25,868 bases of DNA from an uncultured Holophagaceae bacterium (GCA_903927605.1 CAIYNT010000272.1:1-25868), one strand, 5' to 3'; numbered from the stretch's first letter, positions 14,070 to 21,926 are shown. Program-made: numbers and translations. Notes: generated by a model from the sequence alone, not told the origin.

Positions 14070-15511
14070 TAGCCTCGACGCCAGGCCGTACTGCCGTCCT
14101 TCCTATCTTCCAGGACGATGCCCAGGGCCTTGAGCTGGTCCCGCACCCGGTCGGCTTCAGCCCAGTTCTTGGCGGCTTTGGCGGCTTTCCGGGCTGCGAT
14201 GAGTCCTTCCACTTCCGCCTCCAGGGCATTTGCCTGATGGGGCCAGGCGGCAAAGATGGCATCGGTCTCGTCGAGGAAGGCCAGCACGGCATCCCGCTCA
14301 TCGCGGGTGAGCGCCACGTGGTCGTCCTGGGCATTGAGGTCGCTGATGAGCGTGAACAGAGCTGCCAGGGCCTCGGGCGTGTTCAGATCGTCGGCCATGG
14401 CCAACCAGAACGCCTCCCTTGCCTGATCCAGGCGCAGGGTGGGTTCCAGGGCCGCCTTCCAGGGGCCACCGCCAGCCTGCCCCTCGCCTTCCATGCGGGC
14501 GCGGAAGGCACGGATGCGCTTGAGGGCGTTCTCGGCCGCTCGCAGGCCCTCGAAGCTGAAGTTCAGCACTTTCCGGTAGTGGTTGCTCTGGATGGCGTAG
14601 CGCAGGGCGATGGGGTCCACGCCCTTGGCCATGAGATCGCGAAGGGTGAAGAAATTCCCCAGGCTCTTGGCCATCTTCTGGCCTTCGACCATGAGGAACT
14701 CGCCATGGACCCAGTGGTTCACCCAGCGGTGGCCCAAGCAGCCCTCGCTTTGGGCGATCTCGTTCTCGTGGTGGGGGAAGATGAGGTCCACCCCGCCGCT
14801 GTGGATGTCCACCCGCTCGCCCAGCAATTCCATGCCCATGGCCGAGCACTCGATGTGCCAGCCTGGACGCCCCGGGCCCCAGGGACTATCCCACCAGGGC
14901 TCTCCGGCCTTGGCTGCCTTCCAGAGCACGAAGTCGGTGACGGAGTCCCGTTCATACTCGTCGGCGTCCACGGAGGCGCCAGCCTGCATCCCCTCACGAT
15001 CCAGGTGGGCCAGGCAGCCGTACTGGGGCAGCCCCGCGATGCGGTAGTAGACACTGCCATCGCGGACATAGGCCAGTCCCTTGGCCTCGAGATCCTGGAT
15101 CAGCCGGACCATCTGGGGAACATAGTCGGTGGCCTTCGGCAGGTGGTCCGCCCGAAGGATGCCCAGCGTTCCCAGATCCTCCAGGAAGATGGCCGTGAAC
15201 CGATCCGTGAGCGCCTTCATGGCCGCATGCCGTTCCTCATTGGAGGCGCCGGCAGCCAGACCACCCTGGGAATCCCGGATGATCTTGTCCTCCACGTCCG
15301 TGATGTTCATGCAGTGCTCGACTTGATGGCCCGCCGCCTGAAAGGTGCGTTTGAGGAGGTCCTGGAACAGGAAGGTCCGCAGGTTCCCGATGTGCGCGTA
15401 GTTGTAGACGGTGGGACCGCAGGTGTACAAGGAGATCCGACCCTCCGTCACCGGGAGTACGGGTTCCACCTGACGTGTCAGGGTGTTGAATAATGAGAGT
15501 GTTCGACGCAT
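14069..15511 (-). CDS. cysS: Cysteinyl-tRNA synthetase
   Basis: Charges tRNA-Cys with cysteine. The 480-residue protein starts MRRTLSLFNTLTRQ, matching the conserved class I CysRS N-terminus. The HIGH motif is present as HIGN (40-43), the KMSKS loop as KMAKS (279-283). The active-site zinc ligands are C31 (CGPTVY), C222 (WHIECSAMG), H247 and E251 (FPHHENEIAQ), in the spacing of E. coli CysRS. The frame is open upstream to 15901 antisense to the GAF gene; the real start is ATG 15511 or ATG 15520 (three residues longer), neither with a strong Shine-Dalgarno. Divergent from the GAF gene. Confidence 0.96.
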   Translation of the reverse strand: MRRTLSLFNTLTRQVEPVLPVTEGRISLYTCGPTVYNYAHIGNLRTFLFQDLLKRTFQAAGHQVEHCMNITDVEDKIIRDSQGGLAAGASNEERHAAMKALTDRFTAIFLEDLGTLGILRADHLPKATDYVPQMVRLIQDLEAKGLAYVRDGSVYYRIAGLPQYGCLAHLDREGMQAGASVDADEYERDSVTDFVLWKAAKAGEPWWDSPWGPGRPGWHIECSAMGMELLGERVDIHSGGVDLIFPHHENEIAQSEGCLGHRWVNHWVHGEFLMVEGQKMAKSLGNFFTLRDLMAKGVDPIALRYAIQSNHYRKVLNFSFEGLRAAENALKRIRAFRARMEGEGQAGGGPWKAALEPTLRLDQAREAFWLAMADDLNTPEALAALFTLISDLNAQDDHVALTRDERDAVLAFLDETDAIFAAWPHQANALEAEVEGLIAARKAAKAAKNWAEADRVRDQLKALGIVLEDRKDGSTAWRRG

Positions 15512-15571
15512 TCTCTTCATGGCTCTAGGAAACCACCTTTTTGCCTTCCATCCAAAGCCCCCAGGTGTCCC

Positions 15572-16216
15572 ATGCGTCTGTTCGGTGGCCGGAAGCAGGA
15601 TGAAGCGCTGGCAGAGCGCGATGAATGCTTGCAGAAGCTCCAGGCTGACTGCCGCGTCATCCAGGCAAGGCTGGAAGGCACCCGGGAACTGGTGCGCCAC
15701 CTGGATGAGGATCGGGAACTGCTTCTGGAGGCCCTTGAGCGCCTGCGCCCGGGGCTGGAAATCAGAACCCTGGCTCAAGTTCTGCTGGACGTCTGTTTCA
15801 AGCCCCTGGGGCTCGCCTGTTTCTATGTGGCGGTGGCGGACTGGGATCGGGATCTGCTCCAGTTTGCGCTCTACCACGAGGGCGGGCGGTCCCGGGACCA
15901 TCCGGCCCGGCGCCTTTCCGATCGGGTGGGTCTCTCCGAAAGGGTGCTGTCAGGCCGACGATCCGTCTACATCCGGACCACGGAGGAGGGACAGGCCGCG
16001 GGCAGCCTGCTGACCGCGGCGGAACAGGCGACCGGTCTCATCCCCCATTCCTGGTACGGCGTGCCCCTGGGCTGGGGGCCGCGCCCCGTGGGGCTGGTGA
16101 GCTTCCAGAGCTTCCAGACCGATGCCTTCAGTGAAAACCGCCGCCGGGTCATGGATGCCTTGGCTGCCCTGATGTCCACCTGTATCGGAGACTGGACGCC
16201 TTCTCAGGGGCGCTGA
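15572..16216 (+). CDS. Coiled-coil plus GAF-like domain protein
   Basis: A 214-residue cytoplasmic protein. Residues about 8-60 (KQDEALAERDECLQKLQADCRVIQARLEGTRELV..., continuing) form a coiled coil; residues about 65-205 look like a GAF or DUF484-type sensing fold (LAQVLLDVCFKPLGLACFYVAVADWDRDLL, SWYGVPLGWGPRPVGLVSFQSFQTDAFSENRRRVMDALA). No output domain is visible, so it is probably a sensor/partner subunit. AGGTG 6 bases before the ATG supports the start. Its 3' end overlaps the convergent thioesterase by 13 bases. Ligand and partner unknown; the GAF assignment rests on sequence layout only. Confidence 0.8.
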   Translation: MRLFGGRKQDEALAERDECLQKLQADCRVIQARLEGTRELVRHLDEDRELLLEALERLRPGLEIRTLAQVLLDVCFKPLGLACFYVAVADWDRDLLQFALYHEGGRSRDHPARRLSDRVGLSERVLSGRRSVYIRTTEEGQAAGSLLTAAEQATGLIPHSWYGVPLGWGPRPVGLVSFQSFQTDAFSENRRRVMDALAALMSTCIGDWTPSQGR

Positions 16217-16596
16217 ATCAGCTCCAGCAGATCCTCCGGCAGCACCCTGGCGCGGTTGTCCGAACCTGCGACGAGGTGAACGCTCTCCCCTTCGGCCAGC
16301 AGCGCACCATCCCGTTCGATCCGATAGCCGAAGACGAGGCGACGGCGCCCTGGCTCCAGGAGCGAGGTCCGCACTTGCACCAGCTCGTCGTAGCGCGCCG
16401 GGGAGCGGAACCGCACCCGGATCTCATTCACCACCAGGCGCACGCCCCGGGCCTCCCAGTCCGCGTAGCTCTGCCCCAGTTCCCGCAGGAAGTCGCTGCG
16501 CCCCAGTTCCATCCACACCGGATAGGTGGCGTGATGGACGATGCCCATGGCATCTGTTTCGGCATAGCGGACTCGGAGTTCAGTGTGAGATTCCAT
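16204..16596 (-). CDS. Hot-dog fold acyl-CoA thioesterase (YbgC/4-hydroxybenzoyl-CoA thioesterase family)
   Basis: Hydrolyses acyl-CoA thioesters. The 130-residue length is typical. The family signature is near the N-terminus: RVRYAETDAMGIVHHATYPVWMELGRSDFL, with the catalytic aspartate D15 and H21/H22-Y25 in the expected places; IRVRFRSPARYDELVQVRT and RLVFGYRIER complete the hot-dog sheet. AGAGGT 6 bases before the ATG supports the start. In many Gram-negatives ybgC precedes tol-pal genes, but those are not here. Substrate (short-chain, aromatic or lipid-linked acyl-CoA) cannot be told. A heptamer repeat array begins right at the 5' side of its Shine-Dalgarno. Confidence 0.9.
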   Translation of the reverse strand: MESHTELRVRYAETDAMGIVHHATYPVWMELGRSDFLRELGQSYADWEARGVRLVVNEIRVRFRSPARYDELVQVRTSLLEPGRRRLVFGYRIERDGALLAEGESVHLVAGSDNRARVLPEDLLELIQRP

Positions 16597-16605
16597 AGGT
16601 ACCTC

Positions 16606-16644
16606 TGACGGCTGATAGCTGACAGCTGAAAGCTGAGAGCCGAG
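16606..16644. repeat. Degenerate heptanucleotide tandem array 1 (NGCTGAN type)
   Basis: Five consecutive 7-base units: GGCTGAT, AGCTGAC, AGCTGAA, AGCTGAG, AGCCGAG (16610-16644). Upstream of the thioesterase gene, 3' of the small secreted protein gene. The same family recurs at 17649-17672 (inverted) and 17708-17744. Confidence 0.75.
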
Positions 16645-16677
16645 CCCCCAGTGTGCGGCAGATCACGGTCCAACAAG

Positions 16678-16699
16678 AAGCCCCGCCGGGGCGGGGCTT
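16678..16699 (-). terminator. Terminator after the small secreted protein gene
   Basis: Perfect inverted repeat AAGCCCCGCC (16678-16687), GG, GGCGGGGCTT (16690-16699). On the minus strand it is followed by CTTGTTGG, a poor T run. It lies 24 bases after the minus-strand gene ending at 16724. Confidence 0.6.
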
Positions 16700-16723
16700 A
16701 TGTTGCACGGACCGGGCTCCCGG

Positions 16724-17074
16724 CTACTCGACGGTGACACGGATGTGATCGCCCTTGTCCGTGGTGACCTCCAGGAGCAGGTCGCCTGGCTTGGAGTCAG
16801 ACAACAACTTCTGGAGCTGTTCGGGGTTCATGCCCTTTTTGGTTTCGCCATTGACCTTGATTTCGCTCTCGCCGGCCATGTCCAGCACACCCTTGGCCAG
16901 GCTGATGGGCATGCGGATATGCACCTCGGTGGGGCCATCCACGTCCTTGTGCCTGGTGTGGCGCTGCATCATGGTCTTGGAGACGATGTCCACCTTGATG
17001 AACCGTGCAGTCTGCGCGGTCAGGGGAAGGCTGAGGCCGGCCGCCAGGGCCAGCGGAATCATGACGGCGCGCAT
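16724..17074 (-). CDS. Small secreted protein of unknown function
   Basis: A 116-residue protein with a signal peptide (MRAVMIPLALAAGLSLPLTAQ) and a soluble, charged mature part: RFIKVDIVSKTMMQRH, then HIRMPISLAKGVLDMAGESEIKVNGETKKGM, then EVTTDKGDHIRVTVE at the C-terminus. I do not recognise the family; the short beta strands ending in two acidic/Val runs could be a small beta domain. Start ATG 17074 has an excellent Shine-Dalgarno (AAGGAGG, 7-base spacer); the longer frame to 17122 does not. Divergent from the thioredoxin gene. Confidence 0.85.
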   Translation of the reverse strand: MRAVMIPLALAAGLSLPLTAQTARFIKVDIVSKTMMQRHTRHKDVDGPTEVHIRMPISLAKGVLDMAGESEIKVNGETKKGMNPEQLQKLLSDSKPGDLLLEVTTDKGDHIRVTVE

Positions 17075-17240
17075 GGGCGGCCTCCTTGGTGGGAATGGGG
17101 TTCGGCACTTGCCGGGTCGCATGGGATTACGTGGCGGAGACCTGACGGATTAGCCCGGTTATCCTGGAAGCTGGAATGCAATGCGATTTAATTCCATCCA
17201 ACTTGTTGCGGTCCACCCGCCACCCCATGGAGCCCCGGAT

Positions 17241-17648
17241 ATGAAGCCTTTTGCCGCACTCGTTCTGCTTGTCGCGCCACTGTTTGCCCAGGGACCCGTC
17301 AAGTGGGAGCACGACTACCAGTCCGCTCTCAAGCGGGCCAAGGCCGAGAAGAAGGTCATCTTCATGGACCTGTGGACCGAGTGGTGCCCCCCCTGCCTGT
17401 ACCTCCAGAAGAACGTGTTCCCCAGTGCCGAAGGCCAGGCCGCCCTGGCGAAGGTGATTCCATTCTCTGCTTTGGTGCAGAAGAAGGACGGAACTCCCCT
17501 GCCTGAAGGCACCAAGCTGGCGGACCAGTTCCAGCTGAACGCCTTCCCGACGCTGGTGATTCTCGATGCCCAGGGCAAGGAACTCCGGCGCCAGGTTGGC
17601 CTGTTTCGCACCGGGACCGAGTTCGCCGCGTGGCTCAACGCGAAATAG
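17241..17648 (+). CDS. Periplasmic thioredoxin-like protein (WCPPC)
   Basis: A 135-residue protein with a signal peptide (MKPFAALVLLVAPLFAQ) and a thioredoxin fold. The active site is WCPPC (C49, C52), preceded by KKVIFMDLWTEW and followed by the cis-Pro loop region NAFPTLVILDAQGKEL. It belongs to the DUF255/thioredoxin_7-like small thiol reductases that act in the periplasm. CPPC instead of the CGPC of cytoplasmic thioredoxin suggests a different redox potential, as in DsbD C-terminal or DsbE-like proteins. With a tetraheme cytochrome in the window, a role in keeping heme-binding cysteines reduced is possible but unproven. ATG at 17241 is chosen because the signal peptide begins there. Confidence 0.9.
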   Translation: MKPFAALVLLVAPLFAQGPVKWEHDYQSALKRAKAEKKVIFMDLWTEWCPPCLYLQKNVFPSAEGQAALAKVIPFSALVQKKDGTPLPEGTKLADQFQLNAFPTLVILDAQGKELRRQVGLFRTGTEFAAWLNAK

Positions 17649-17672
17649 CTCTCAGCTGTCAGCCATCAGTCA
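17649..17672. repeat. Heptanucleotide array 2 (inverted orientation)
   Basis: CTCTCAG CTGTCAG CCATCAG TCA: three 7-base units starting right after the thioredoxin stop codon. AGCTCTCAGCTGTCAG (17647-17662) is the inverted complement, 15 of 16, of part of array 3 at 17708-17724, so the two arrays can pair around the terminator hairpin. Confidence 0.7.
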
Positions 17673-17676
17673 AAGC

Positions 17677-17705
17677 ACGGCGGCCATCGGGCCGCCGTTA
17701 CTTTT
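17677..17705 (+). terminator. Rho-independent terminator of the thioredoxin gene
   Basis: ACGGCGGCC (17677-17685), ATCG, GGCCGCCGT (17690-17698), then TACTTTT. Perfect 9-bp stem. It also lies 3' of the minus-strand Bat operon and may work in both directions. Confidence 0.8.
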
Positions 17706-17707
17706 CA

Positions 17708-17744
17708 CTGAGAGCTGAGAGCTGAGAGCCGATAACTGACAGCC
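17708..17744. repeat. Heptanucleotide array 3
   Basis: Units AGAGCTG, AGAGCTG, AGAGCCG, ATAACTG, ACAGCCA (17711-17745, with CTG before). Same family and orientation as array 1. It ends at the stop codon of the batB-like gene. Confidence 0.75.
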
Positions 17745-17746
17745 AA

Positions 17747-19261
17747 TCACAGATCCTTCACCCCACCCGCCGTTTTCGGCGGCTTTGGCAGGCGCTGCTT
17801 GAGGCCCTCCAGTTCATCCTGCTGTGCCCCCATGCTGGGGCGTGGGGGAGGCGGGGGCGGCGGTTTTTTGGGATTGGGCGGTGGGGGCGGTGTGGTGTCC
17901 CTCACCAGCGTCTGCAGGTCGTGGATGGCCTCCCGCTGGCCCGGCTGTTCCAGCAGCAGGCGTTCCAGGAGGGTCCGCGCTTCCTCGGGATGGCTGGACT
18001 CCAGGTGGGCGCGGGCGGCCAATAGCAAGGCCGGTGCGCGCCAAGCGGGGATGGGCCGCGGGGAGCCCTGACCCACCAGGGGTGATAGGGTCCTCAGGGC
18101 ATCCTCGGGGAAGCCCGTTCGCAGATCGATCTGGGCCGCCAGCAGCACGTGGGCTGGTTTGGCATCGGAGGGGCGCCAGCGCCGGGCGCCCGGCAGATCG
18201 CCGCCGTCGATGGCCCGCTGGGCGACCCAGGCCTTCACGCTGGCCGGAGCCCAGAAGGTGGCCGGAGCCGCCTGGGCCGAAAGGTTCGACGAGCCCAGGA
18301 TCACCAGCAGAAGGAGGATGGGCCGCCACTTGGCGAGGGGCTTCCCGGCGAAGAGGAGCCAGAGCGCCAACCCCGCCAGGGCCAGCCAGGCGCCCGCCTC
18401 GGGATGGGCCGGCTGAAGGGATCGCCTCGCCGGCAGAGGCAGCTTGCCAGCGGCCAGGGCCTGGAGTCCCGCAGCGGTCGCCTCGCCGTCCTTGAAGACC
18501 TGACCGCCAGTGGCTTGGGCCAAGCGAGTGAGGTAGTCCGGGTGCGCGGTGCTGACGGCGGGTTCGGAGCCAGCTGCGGGGGATCCTGCGCGGGCCGGCA
18601 CCATGTGGGGTTGACCATCGCCAAAGGCCAGCACGCACACGGGGAGCCGGGCCTTCTTGAGGACTGCGACGGCCCGCGCAAGGGCCTCCTCCGGCGCCTC
18701 CCAGGTCTCCTCACCATCGCTGAGCAGGAGGATCACGGCGGGCTGATCGCGGTCCACCTGCGCCGCCACCTGGGCCAGACCGCGCCCCAGGCTGGTACCA
18801 GGGGAACCCACTTCGCCCGGAACCACGGCCCGCAGGGATTCGCGCAGCAGGGTGCGGTCCTCGCCGGGAGGCTGCACCGGAATGTCGTCCCCCGTGAGCA
18901 GGTCCAGTCCCCAGCGGAGCCCGTGCTCGGGTCGGGACCAGATGCGATCCAACGCGGCCACGGCCGCATCCCAGCGCGTCCGGCCCTCCACATCCGGCAC
19001 GGTCATGGAACGGCTCGCGTCGAGGACCACATACACCGTCAGCCGGGGGAATTCGGGGAATCCCCACCGGGGTTCTGCCAGCCCCAGCCCCAGCCCCGCG
19101 ACCATCATCGCCAGGCCCAGTCCCTGCCAGATGGGCCGCTGCCCCACCACCTGCACGCCCAGGCCCGGCCGCAGCTGCGCCCGGAGGGCCAGGACCAGGA
19201 TGAGCAGGACCCCTGCGCCGAAGGGCGCCAGCAGCCAGGGGTGGGAGAAGGGGAGACTCAT
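17747..19261 (-). CDS. BatB-like von Willebrand A protein with C-terminal TPR and polyproline region
   Basis: A 504-residue protein. Two N-terminal membrane segments (about 9-26, 47-63) precede a VWA domain with the MIDAS motif DASRS (81-85) and the downstream LLSDGEE; a further segment (about 292-307, LALAGLALWLLFAGK) and another near 315-325 follow. After ATFWAPASVKAWVAQRA there is a helical TPR-like part (HVLLAAQIDLRTGFPEDALRTL, HLESSHPEEARTLLERLLLEQPGQREAIHDLQTLV), then a proline stretch and a Gln/Lys tail. The order fits BatB fused to a BatC-like TPR part of aerotolerance operons. It shares ATGA with the BatA-like stop (19258-19261). Function in the family is poorly defined; chaperone or oxidative-stress roles have been proposed. 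Confidence 0.85.
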   Translation of the reverse strand: MSLPFSHPWLLAPFGAGVLLILVLALRAQLRPGLGVQVVGQRPIWQGLGLAMMVAGLGLGLAEPRWGFPEFPRLTVYVVLDASRSMTVPDVEGRTRWDAAVAALDRIWSRPEHGLRWGLDLLTGDDIPVQPPGEDRTLLRESLRAVVPGEVGSPGTSLGRGLAQVAAQVDRDQPAVILLLSDGEETWEAPEEALARAVAVLKKARLPVCVLAFGDGQPHMVPARAGSPAAGSEPAVSTAHPDYLTRLAQATGGQVFKDGEATAAGLQALAAGKLPLPARRSLQPAHPEAGAWLALAGLALWLLFAGKPLAKWRPILLLLVILGSSNLSAQAAPATFWAPASVKAWVAQRAIDGGDLPGARRWRPSDAKPAHVLLAAQIDLRTGFPEDALRTLSPLVGQGSPRPIPAWRAPALLLAARAHLESSHPEEARTLLERLLLEQPGQREAIHDLQTLVRDTTPPPPPNPKKPPPPPPPRPSMGAQQDELEGLKQRLPKPPKTAGGVKDL

Positions 19262-20214
19262 GAGTGCTCCACCCAGGCCGGCCTGGGCTTGCCGCGCTTG
19301 AAGGCGAGGTCGGTGGCCAGGGGCAGGGCGAGGAGAACGGCGGCCAGCAGGGACCAGCGGGCCAGGGGGCGGCCCTCGGTGGGTGGATCCACCGGCAGCA
19401 GGGTCTTCTCCAATTGATCCACGGAAGCCAGGCTGTGTTCGAGTCCCGCGGGATCCTCGGCGCTGAAGGACTCGCCACCGGTGAGATGGGCCACCTGCTG
19501 CAGGGTGGCATGATCCACTTCCACCCGGAGGCGGGCGAACCCGCCACCTTCGAGCGGCACGAGGCTCTCGCCGTTGACGCCGAGGGCCACGGCATGGATG
19601 CGGATGCCATTGCGATGGGCCTCCTCCGCTGCATCCATGGGCGTCACCCGCCCGCGGTTCTGGACGCCATCGGTGATGAGCAGGATCACGCGGCTGCGGG
19701 CCGGGCTGTCCTCCAGGCGCCGCACGGCGGTCATCAGGGCCGAGCCGATGGCCGTGCCATCGTCGCGGCTGTCGATATCCAGCCGAGCCAGCATGCGCAG
19801 CAGCCGTAGGTGGTCGGATGTGAGTGGGCTCAGAGTCACGGGGTGGGCGCTGAACAGGATGAGGGCGAAGCGGTCATCGGGGCGCCGCAGCACAAACTGC
19901 GTGAGGGTGCGGCGGGCGGCATGCCAGCGATCCTCGTCAGGCTGGTCGAGAATCCGCATGCTGCTGCTGCCGTCCAGCACCACGGCGAAATCCACTACCG
20001 GCGCCACGCCGCGGATGGGTGAGCGCCATTCGGGACCGGCGGCGGCGAGGCCCAGGGCGAAGGCCAGCAGCACCGGAACCCAATGCGAGGTGAAGCGTGC
20101 CAGGGCGCTGGAGGGCCGCGAGGACGGGATGCCCCAGCGGTAGATCACGCGCCAGGCCCAGATCAGCAGGGGCGCTGCCACGAGCAGCAGGAGAGGATGG
20201 CGCAGGGCGATCAT
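19258..20214 (-). CDS. BatA-like von Willebrand A protein, membrane-anchored
   Basis: A 318-residue protein with the BatA layout: two N-terminal membrane segments (about 7-23 and 46-60, separated by a basic loop), a periplasmic or cytoplasmic-facing VWA domain with the MIDAS motif DGSSS (81-85), DDGTAIG and ITDGVQNRG as further metal-site loops, and a C-terminal membrane segment (WSLLAAVLLALPLATDLAF, near 290-308). Metal-dependent protein-protein contacts are the usual VWA role. Starts by an ATGA overlap with the preceding gene (20211-20214) and ends in an ATGA overlap with the BatB-like gene. The MIDAS residues are intact, unlike degenerate VWA domains. Confidence 0.88.
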   Translation of the reverse strand: MIALRHPLLLLVAAPLLIWAWRVIYRWGIPSSRPSSALARFTSHWVPVLLAFALGLAAAGPEWRSPIRGVAPVVDFAVVLDGSSSMRILDQPDEDRWHAARRTLTQFVLRRPDDRFALILFSAHPVTLSPLTSDHLRLLRMLARLDIDSRDDGTAIGSALMTAVRRLEDSPARSRVILLITDGVQNRGRVTPMDAAEEAHRNGIRIHAVALGVNGESLVPLEGGGFARLRVEVDHATLQQVAHLTGGESFSAEDPAGLEHSLASVDQLEKTLLPVDPPTEGRPLARWSLLAAVLLALPLATDLAFKRGKPRPAWVEHS

Positions 20215-20996
20215 GGACGGACTCCCGCATCGCCCCTGGAATCGAGGGCGGCGACCAGGGGCTCAGGGGATGGGAAAGGTGGCTCGGTCTGGCCAAAACG
20301 CGCGGCATCAAGGCTCTTCGCCCACAGGTCCCAGGGCCTGAGGTTGTACGCCTGGAACTCCGCAGGTCCCCAGGCGCGAGCGGCTTCGCCAAAACGGGCC
20401 GCCAGTAAATCGCGCCCGAGGGCATGGACGCTGTCCAGCGTGGCCCTTTCCCCATCCACCGGAGGCCAGTGGCGTTGAAAGACACGGATGGCATGGTGCA
20501 GATGGCGTCGGCTGGAACCCTTCCGCCAGCGCTGGATCGCCCAGGCCAAGAGGGCCATGGGCGGCAGCAGCAGCAGGCTCGCCCAGGCCCAGGGGAACGG
20601 GATGGCGGGCAAGAGGTCATCGTTGCCGCCGCCAAAGCCCACCCAGGGTCCCCCATAGGGAATGCTGCGCGGGACCCAAAGCCGGAGCTCGGGGCTGCGC
20701 TGCTCATTGCCGAGGTCCAGCGCAGGAATCACGGCGAGGCCGGGTTCCAGCGCCTGCACCTGGAAGCGCCAGCCGCGCCCGTCCGGCAGAGGCTCCATGG
20801 AGCGCAGATGCAGGGGACCCAGATGGTCCTCCACCGTGGGACGCGGGAGCGTGGGCCTCGCAGGATCCTCCTCACGAAGTTCCAGCACCTGCAGCTCGCC
20901 AAGCTTCAGTTGGGCGGGGGCATTCCAGGCGGGGGCAGCGAGGGCGGAGAGGCCCCACAGCCCACAGCCAACAGCCCACAGCCCAGCAGTTCTCAT
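20211..20996 (-). CDS. Membrane protein of a Bat/MoxR-type operon (DUF4381-like layout)
   Basis: A 261-residue protein with an N-terminal signal peptide (RTAGLWAVGCGLWGLSALAAP), a beta-rich extracytoplasmic part (residues about 25-135), a single membrane segment (AIPFPWAWASLLLLPPMALLAWAI, near 137-160) and a cytoplasmic helical tail (WRKGSSRRHLHHAIRVFQRH, further HALGRDLLAARFG). This order and its place between DUF58 and BatA genes match the third component of MoxR-type operons. ATG at 20996 is chosen because it overlaps the DUF58 stop (ATGA, 20993-20996); the frame is also open to 21017. The signal peptide is encoded by a heptanucleotide repeat, so a one-unit change would shift the frame. 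Confidence 0.8.
   Translation of the reverse strand: MRTAGLWAVGCGLWGLSALAAPAWNAPAQLKLGELQVLELREEDPARPTLPRPTVEDHLGPLHLRSMEPLPDGRGWRFQVQALEPGLAVIPALDLGNEQRSPELRLWVPRSIPYGGPWVGFGGGNDDLLPAIPFPWAWASLLLLPPMALLAWAIQRWRKGSSRRHLHHAIRVFQRHWPPVDGERATLDSVHALGRDLLAARFGEAARAWGPAEFQAYNLRPWDLWAKSLDAARFGQTEPPFPSPEPLVAALDSRGDAGVRP
20953..20987. repeat. Heptanucleotide array inside the signal-peptide coding region
   Basis: Five 7-base units on the plus strand: CCCCACA, GCCCACA, GCCAACA, GCCCACA, GCCCAGC. On the coding (minus) strand this is TGTGGGC-type repetition encoding residues AGLWAVGCGLWG of the DUF4381-like protein. Seven is not a multiple of three, so gain or loss of a unit breaks the reading frame. 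Confidence 0.75.
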
Positions 20997-21757
20997 GCCC
21001 CCCCCGCCCGCAACCACGCGTTCAGCTTCAGAACGGGATCCTCCAGCAGGTCCCAGTGCTGGCGCTCGATAGCGGGGGAGAACCCGGGGTCAGGCCAGGC
21101 CATGGCCTTGGGACCCTCGTGGGTCTCGGGCTGGAACCATACGATCCGATGGCGCGTGGCCAGGGGTTTCAGCAGCGGGGCCAACCCCTGCAGTCCCGCC
21201 CCATTGCTGAAGAGCCACAGCCGATGCCCCTTGCCGTGCTCGCCCCAGTGGCCCAGAGCCTCTCGCCAGGCGGCCTCGGTGGGTATGGAAGGCCCGCGTT
21301 CCGCCAGGGTCTCGAGGATGCGCAGGCCGTGGATGCGCCCGCGTTTGGGTGCGATGCGCAAGGCGGGTGTGCGCCCGTCACCTGGTACCACAAGGCCCAG
21401 GCGATCCCCGGTGGCCTGGAGCGTGGCGAAGGCCGCACCGCAGAGTTCCAGCGCCCAGCGCAGGGGTGAGACGGGATCCCCGAGATACATCGAAGGCGAT
21501 GGATCCACCACCAGCCACAGCACCAGGTCCCGGCTGCTTTCGAAGCGCTTCATGATCGGCTCGCCTGTGCGTGCCGTCAGCGGCCAGTTGATGAAGCGCG
21601 GGTCATCGCCGGGCACATAGGGCCGGTTCTCCACGAAGGTGAGCCCCGCGCCCTTGAACTTGGAAGGATGCAGACCTTCGGTGCCACCGCCCAGGCGTCC
21701 GCGCAGCCGCAGAGGCAGGCGACGGAGCCGGGCGAGAAAGCGGGCGGGAAGGGGCAT
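20993..21757 (-). CDS. DUF58 domain protein (MoxR-associated VWA-like)
   Basis: A 254-residue protein with the DUF58 signature ENRPYVPGDDPRFINWPLTART (43-64) and a DxSxS MIDAS-like motif DPSPS (85-89) in a VWA-like fold (LVLWLVVDPSPSMYLGDP). Proteins of this family accompany MoxR AAA+ ATPases and Bat VWA proteins; no MoxR gene is in the window. The N-terminus is basic and lacks membrane segments, so it should be cytoplasmic. The start at 21757 has no clear Shine-Dalgarno. It is the first gene of a four-gene run, each coupled by a 4-base ATGA overlap, pointing to fixed stoichiometric expression. Confidence 0.88.
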   Translation of the reverse strand: MPLPARFLARLRRLPLRLRGRLGGGTEGLHPSKFKGAGLTFVENRPYVPGDDPRFINWPLTARTGEPIMKRFESSRDLVLWLVVDPSPSMYLGDPVSPLRWALELCGAAFATLQATGDRLGLVVPGDGRTPALRIAPKRGRIHGLRILETLAERGPSIPTEAAWREALGHWGEHGKGHRLWLFSNGAGLQGLAPLLKPLATRHRIVWFQPETHEGPKAMAWPDPGFSPAIERQHWDLLEDPVLKLNAWLRAGGA

Positions 21758-21784
21758 GGGGATTCAGTATGGCGCAGGCCGAGT

Positions 21785-21819
21785 GAGTCTGGAGTCCGGA
21801 GTCTGGAGTCCGGAGTTAC
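21785..21819. repeat. Heptanucleotide array 4 (GAGTCYG type)
   Basis: Units GAGTCTG, GAGTCCG, GAGTCTG, GAGTCCG, GAGTTAC (21785-21819), upstream of the DUF58 gene. Array 5 at 21938-21958 is the same sequence type in inverted orientation, on the other side of a palindrome. Confidence 0.8.
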
Positions 21820-21901
21820 CACTTCCTGTGGCGACCTGCGACCGCAGCAATATCTGCCATTGGGCAAGCCGGGCCGAGTAAATCGGCGCCAAACCTAACA
21901 C

Positions 21902-21926
21902 TGATGCGGCGCCAGGCGCCGCATCA
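21902..21926. repeat. GC-rich perfect palindrome 3' of the DUF4139 gene
   Basis: TGATGCGGCGC (21902-21912), CAG, GCGCCGCATCA (21916-21926), then AAAA on the plus strand. On neither strand is there a T run after the stem (on the minus strand the T run comes before it), so this is not a canonical terminator although its place, 46 bases after the DUF4139 stop, suggests 3' end formation. The 214 bases from 21758 to 21971 otherwise hold only the two heptamer arrays. Confidence 0.65.

Noticed and set aside
16606..17744. CRISPR array from the AGCTGA repeats
   Set aside because: Units are contiguous 7-mers without spacers and no cas gene is present.
21902..21926. Palindrome as a Rho-independent terminator
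   Set aside because: The run of T on the minus strand precedes rather than follows the stem, and the plus strand has A after it; listed as a palindrome only.
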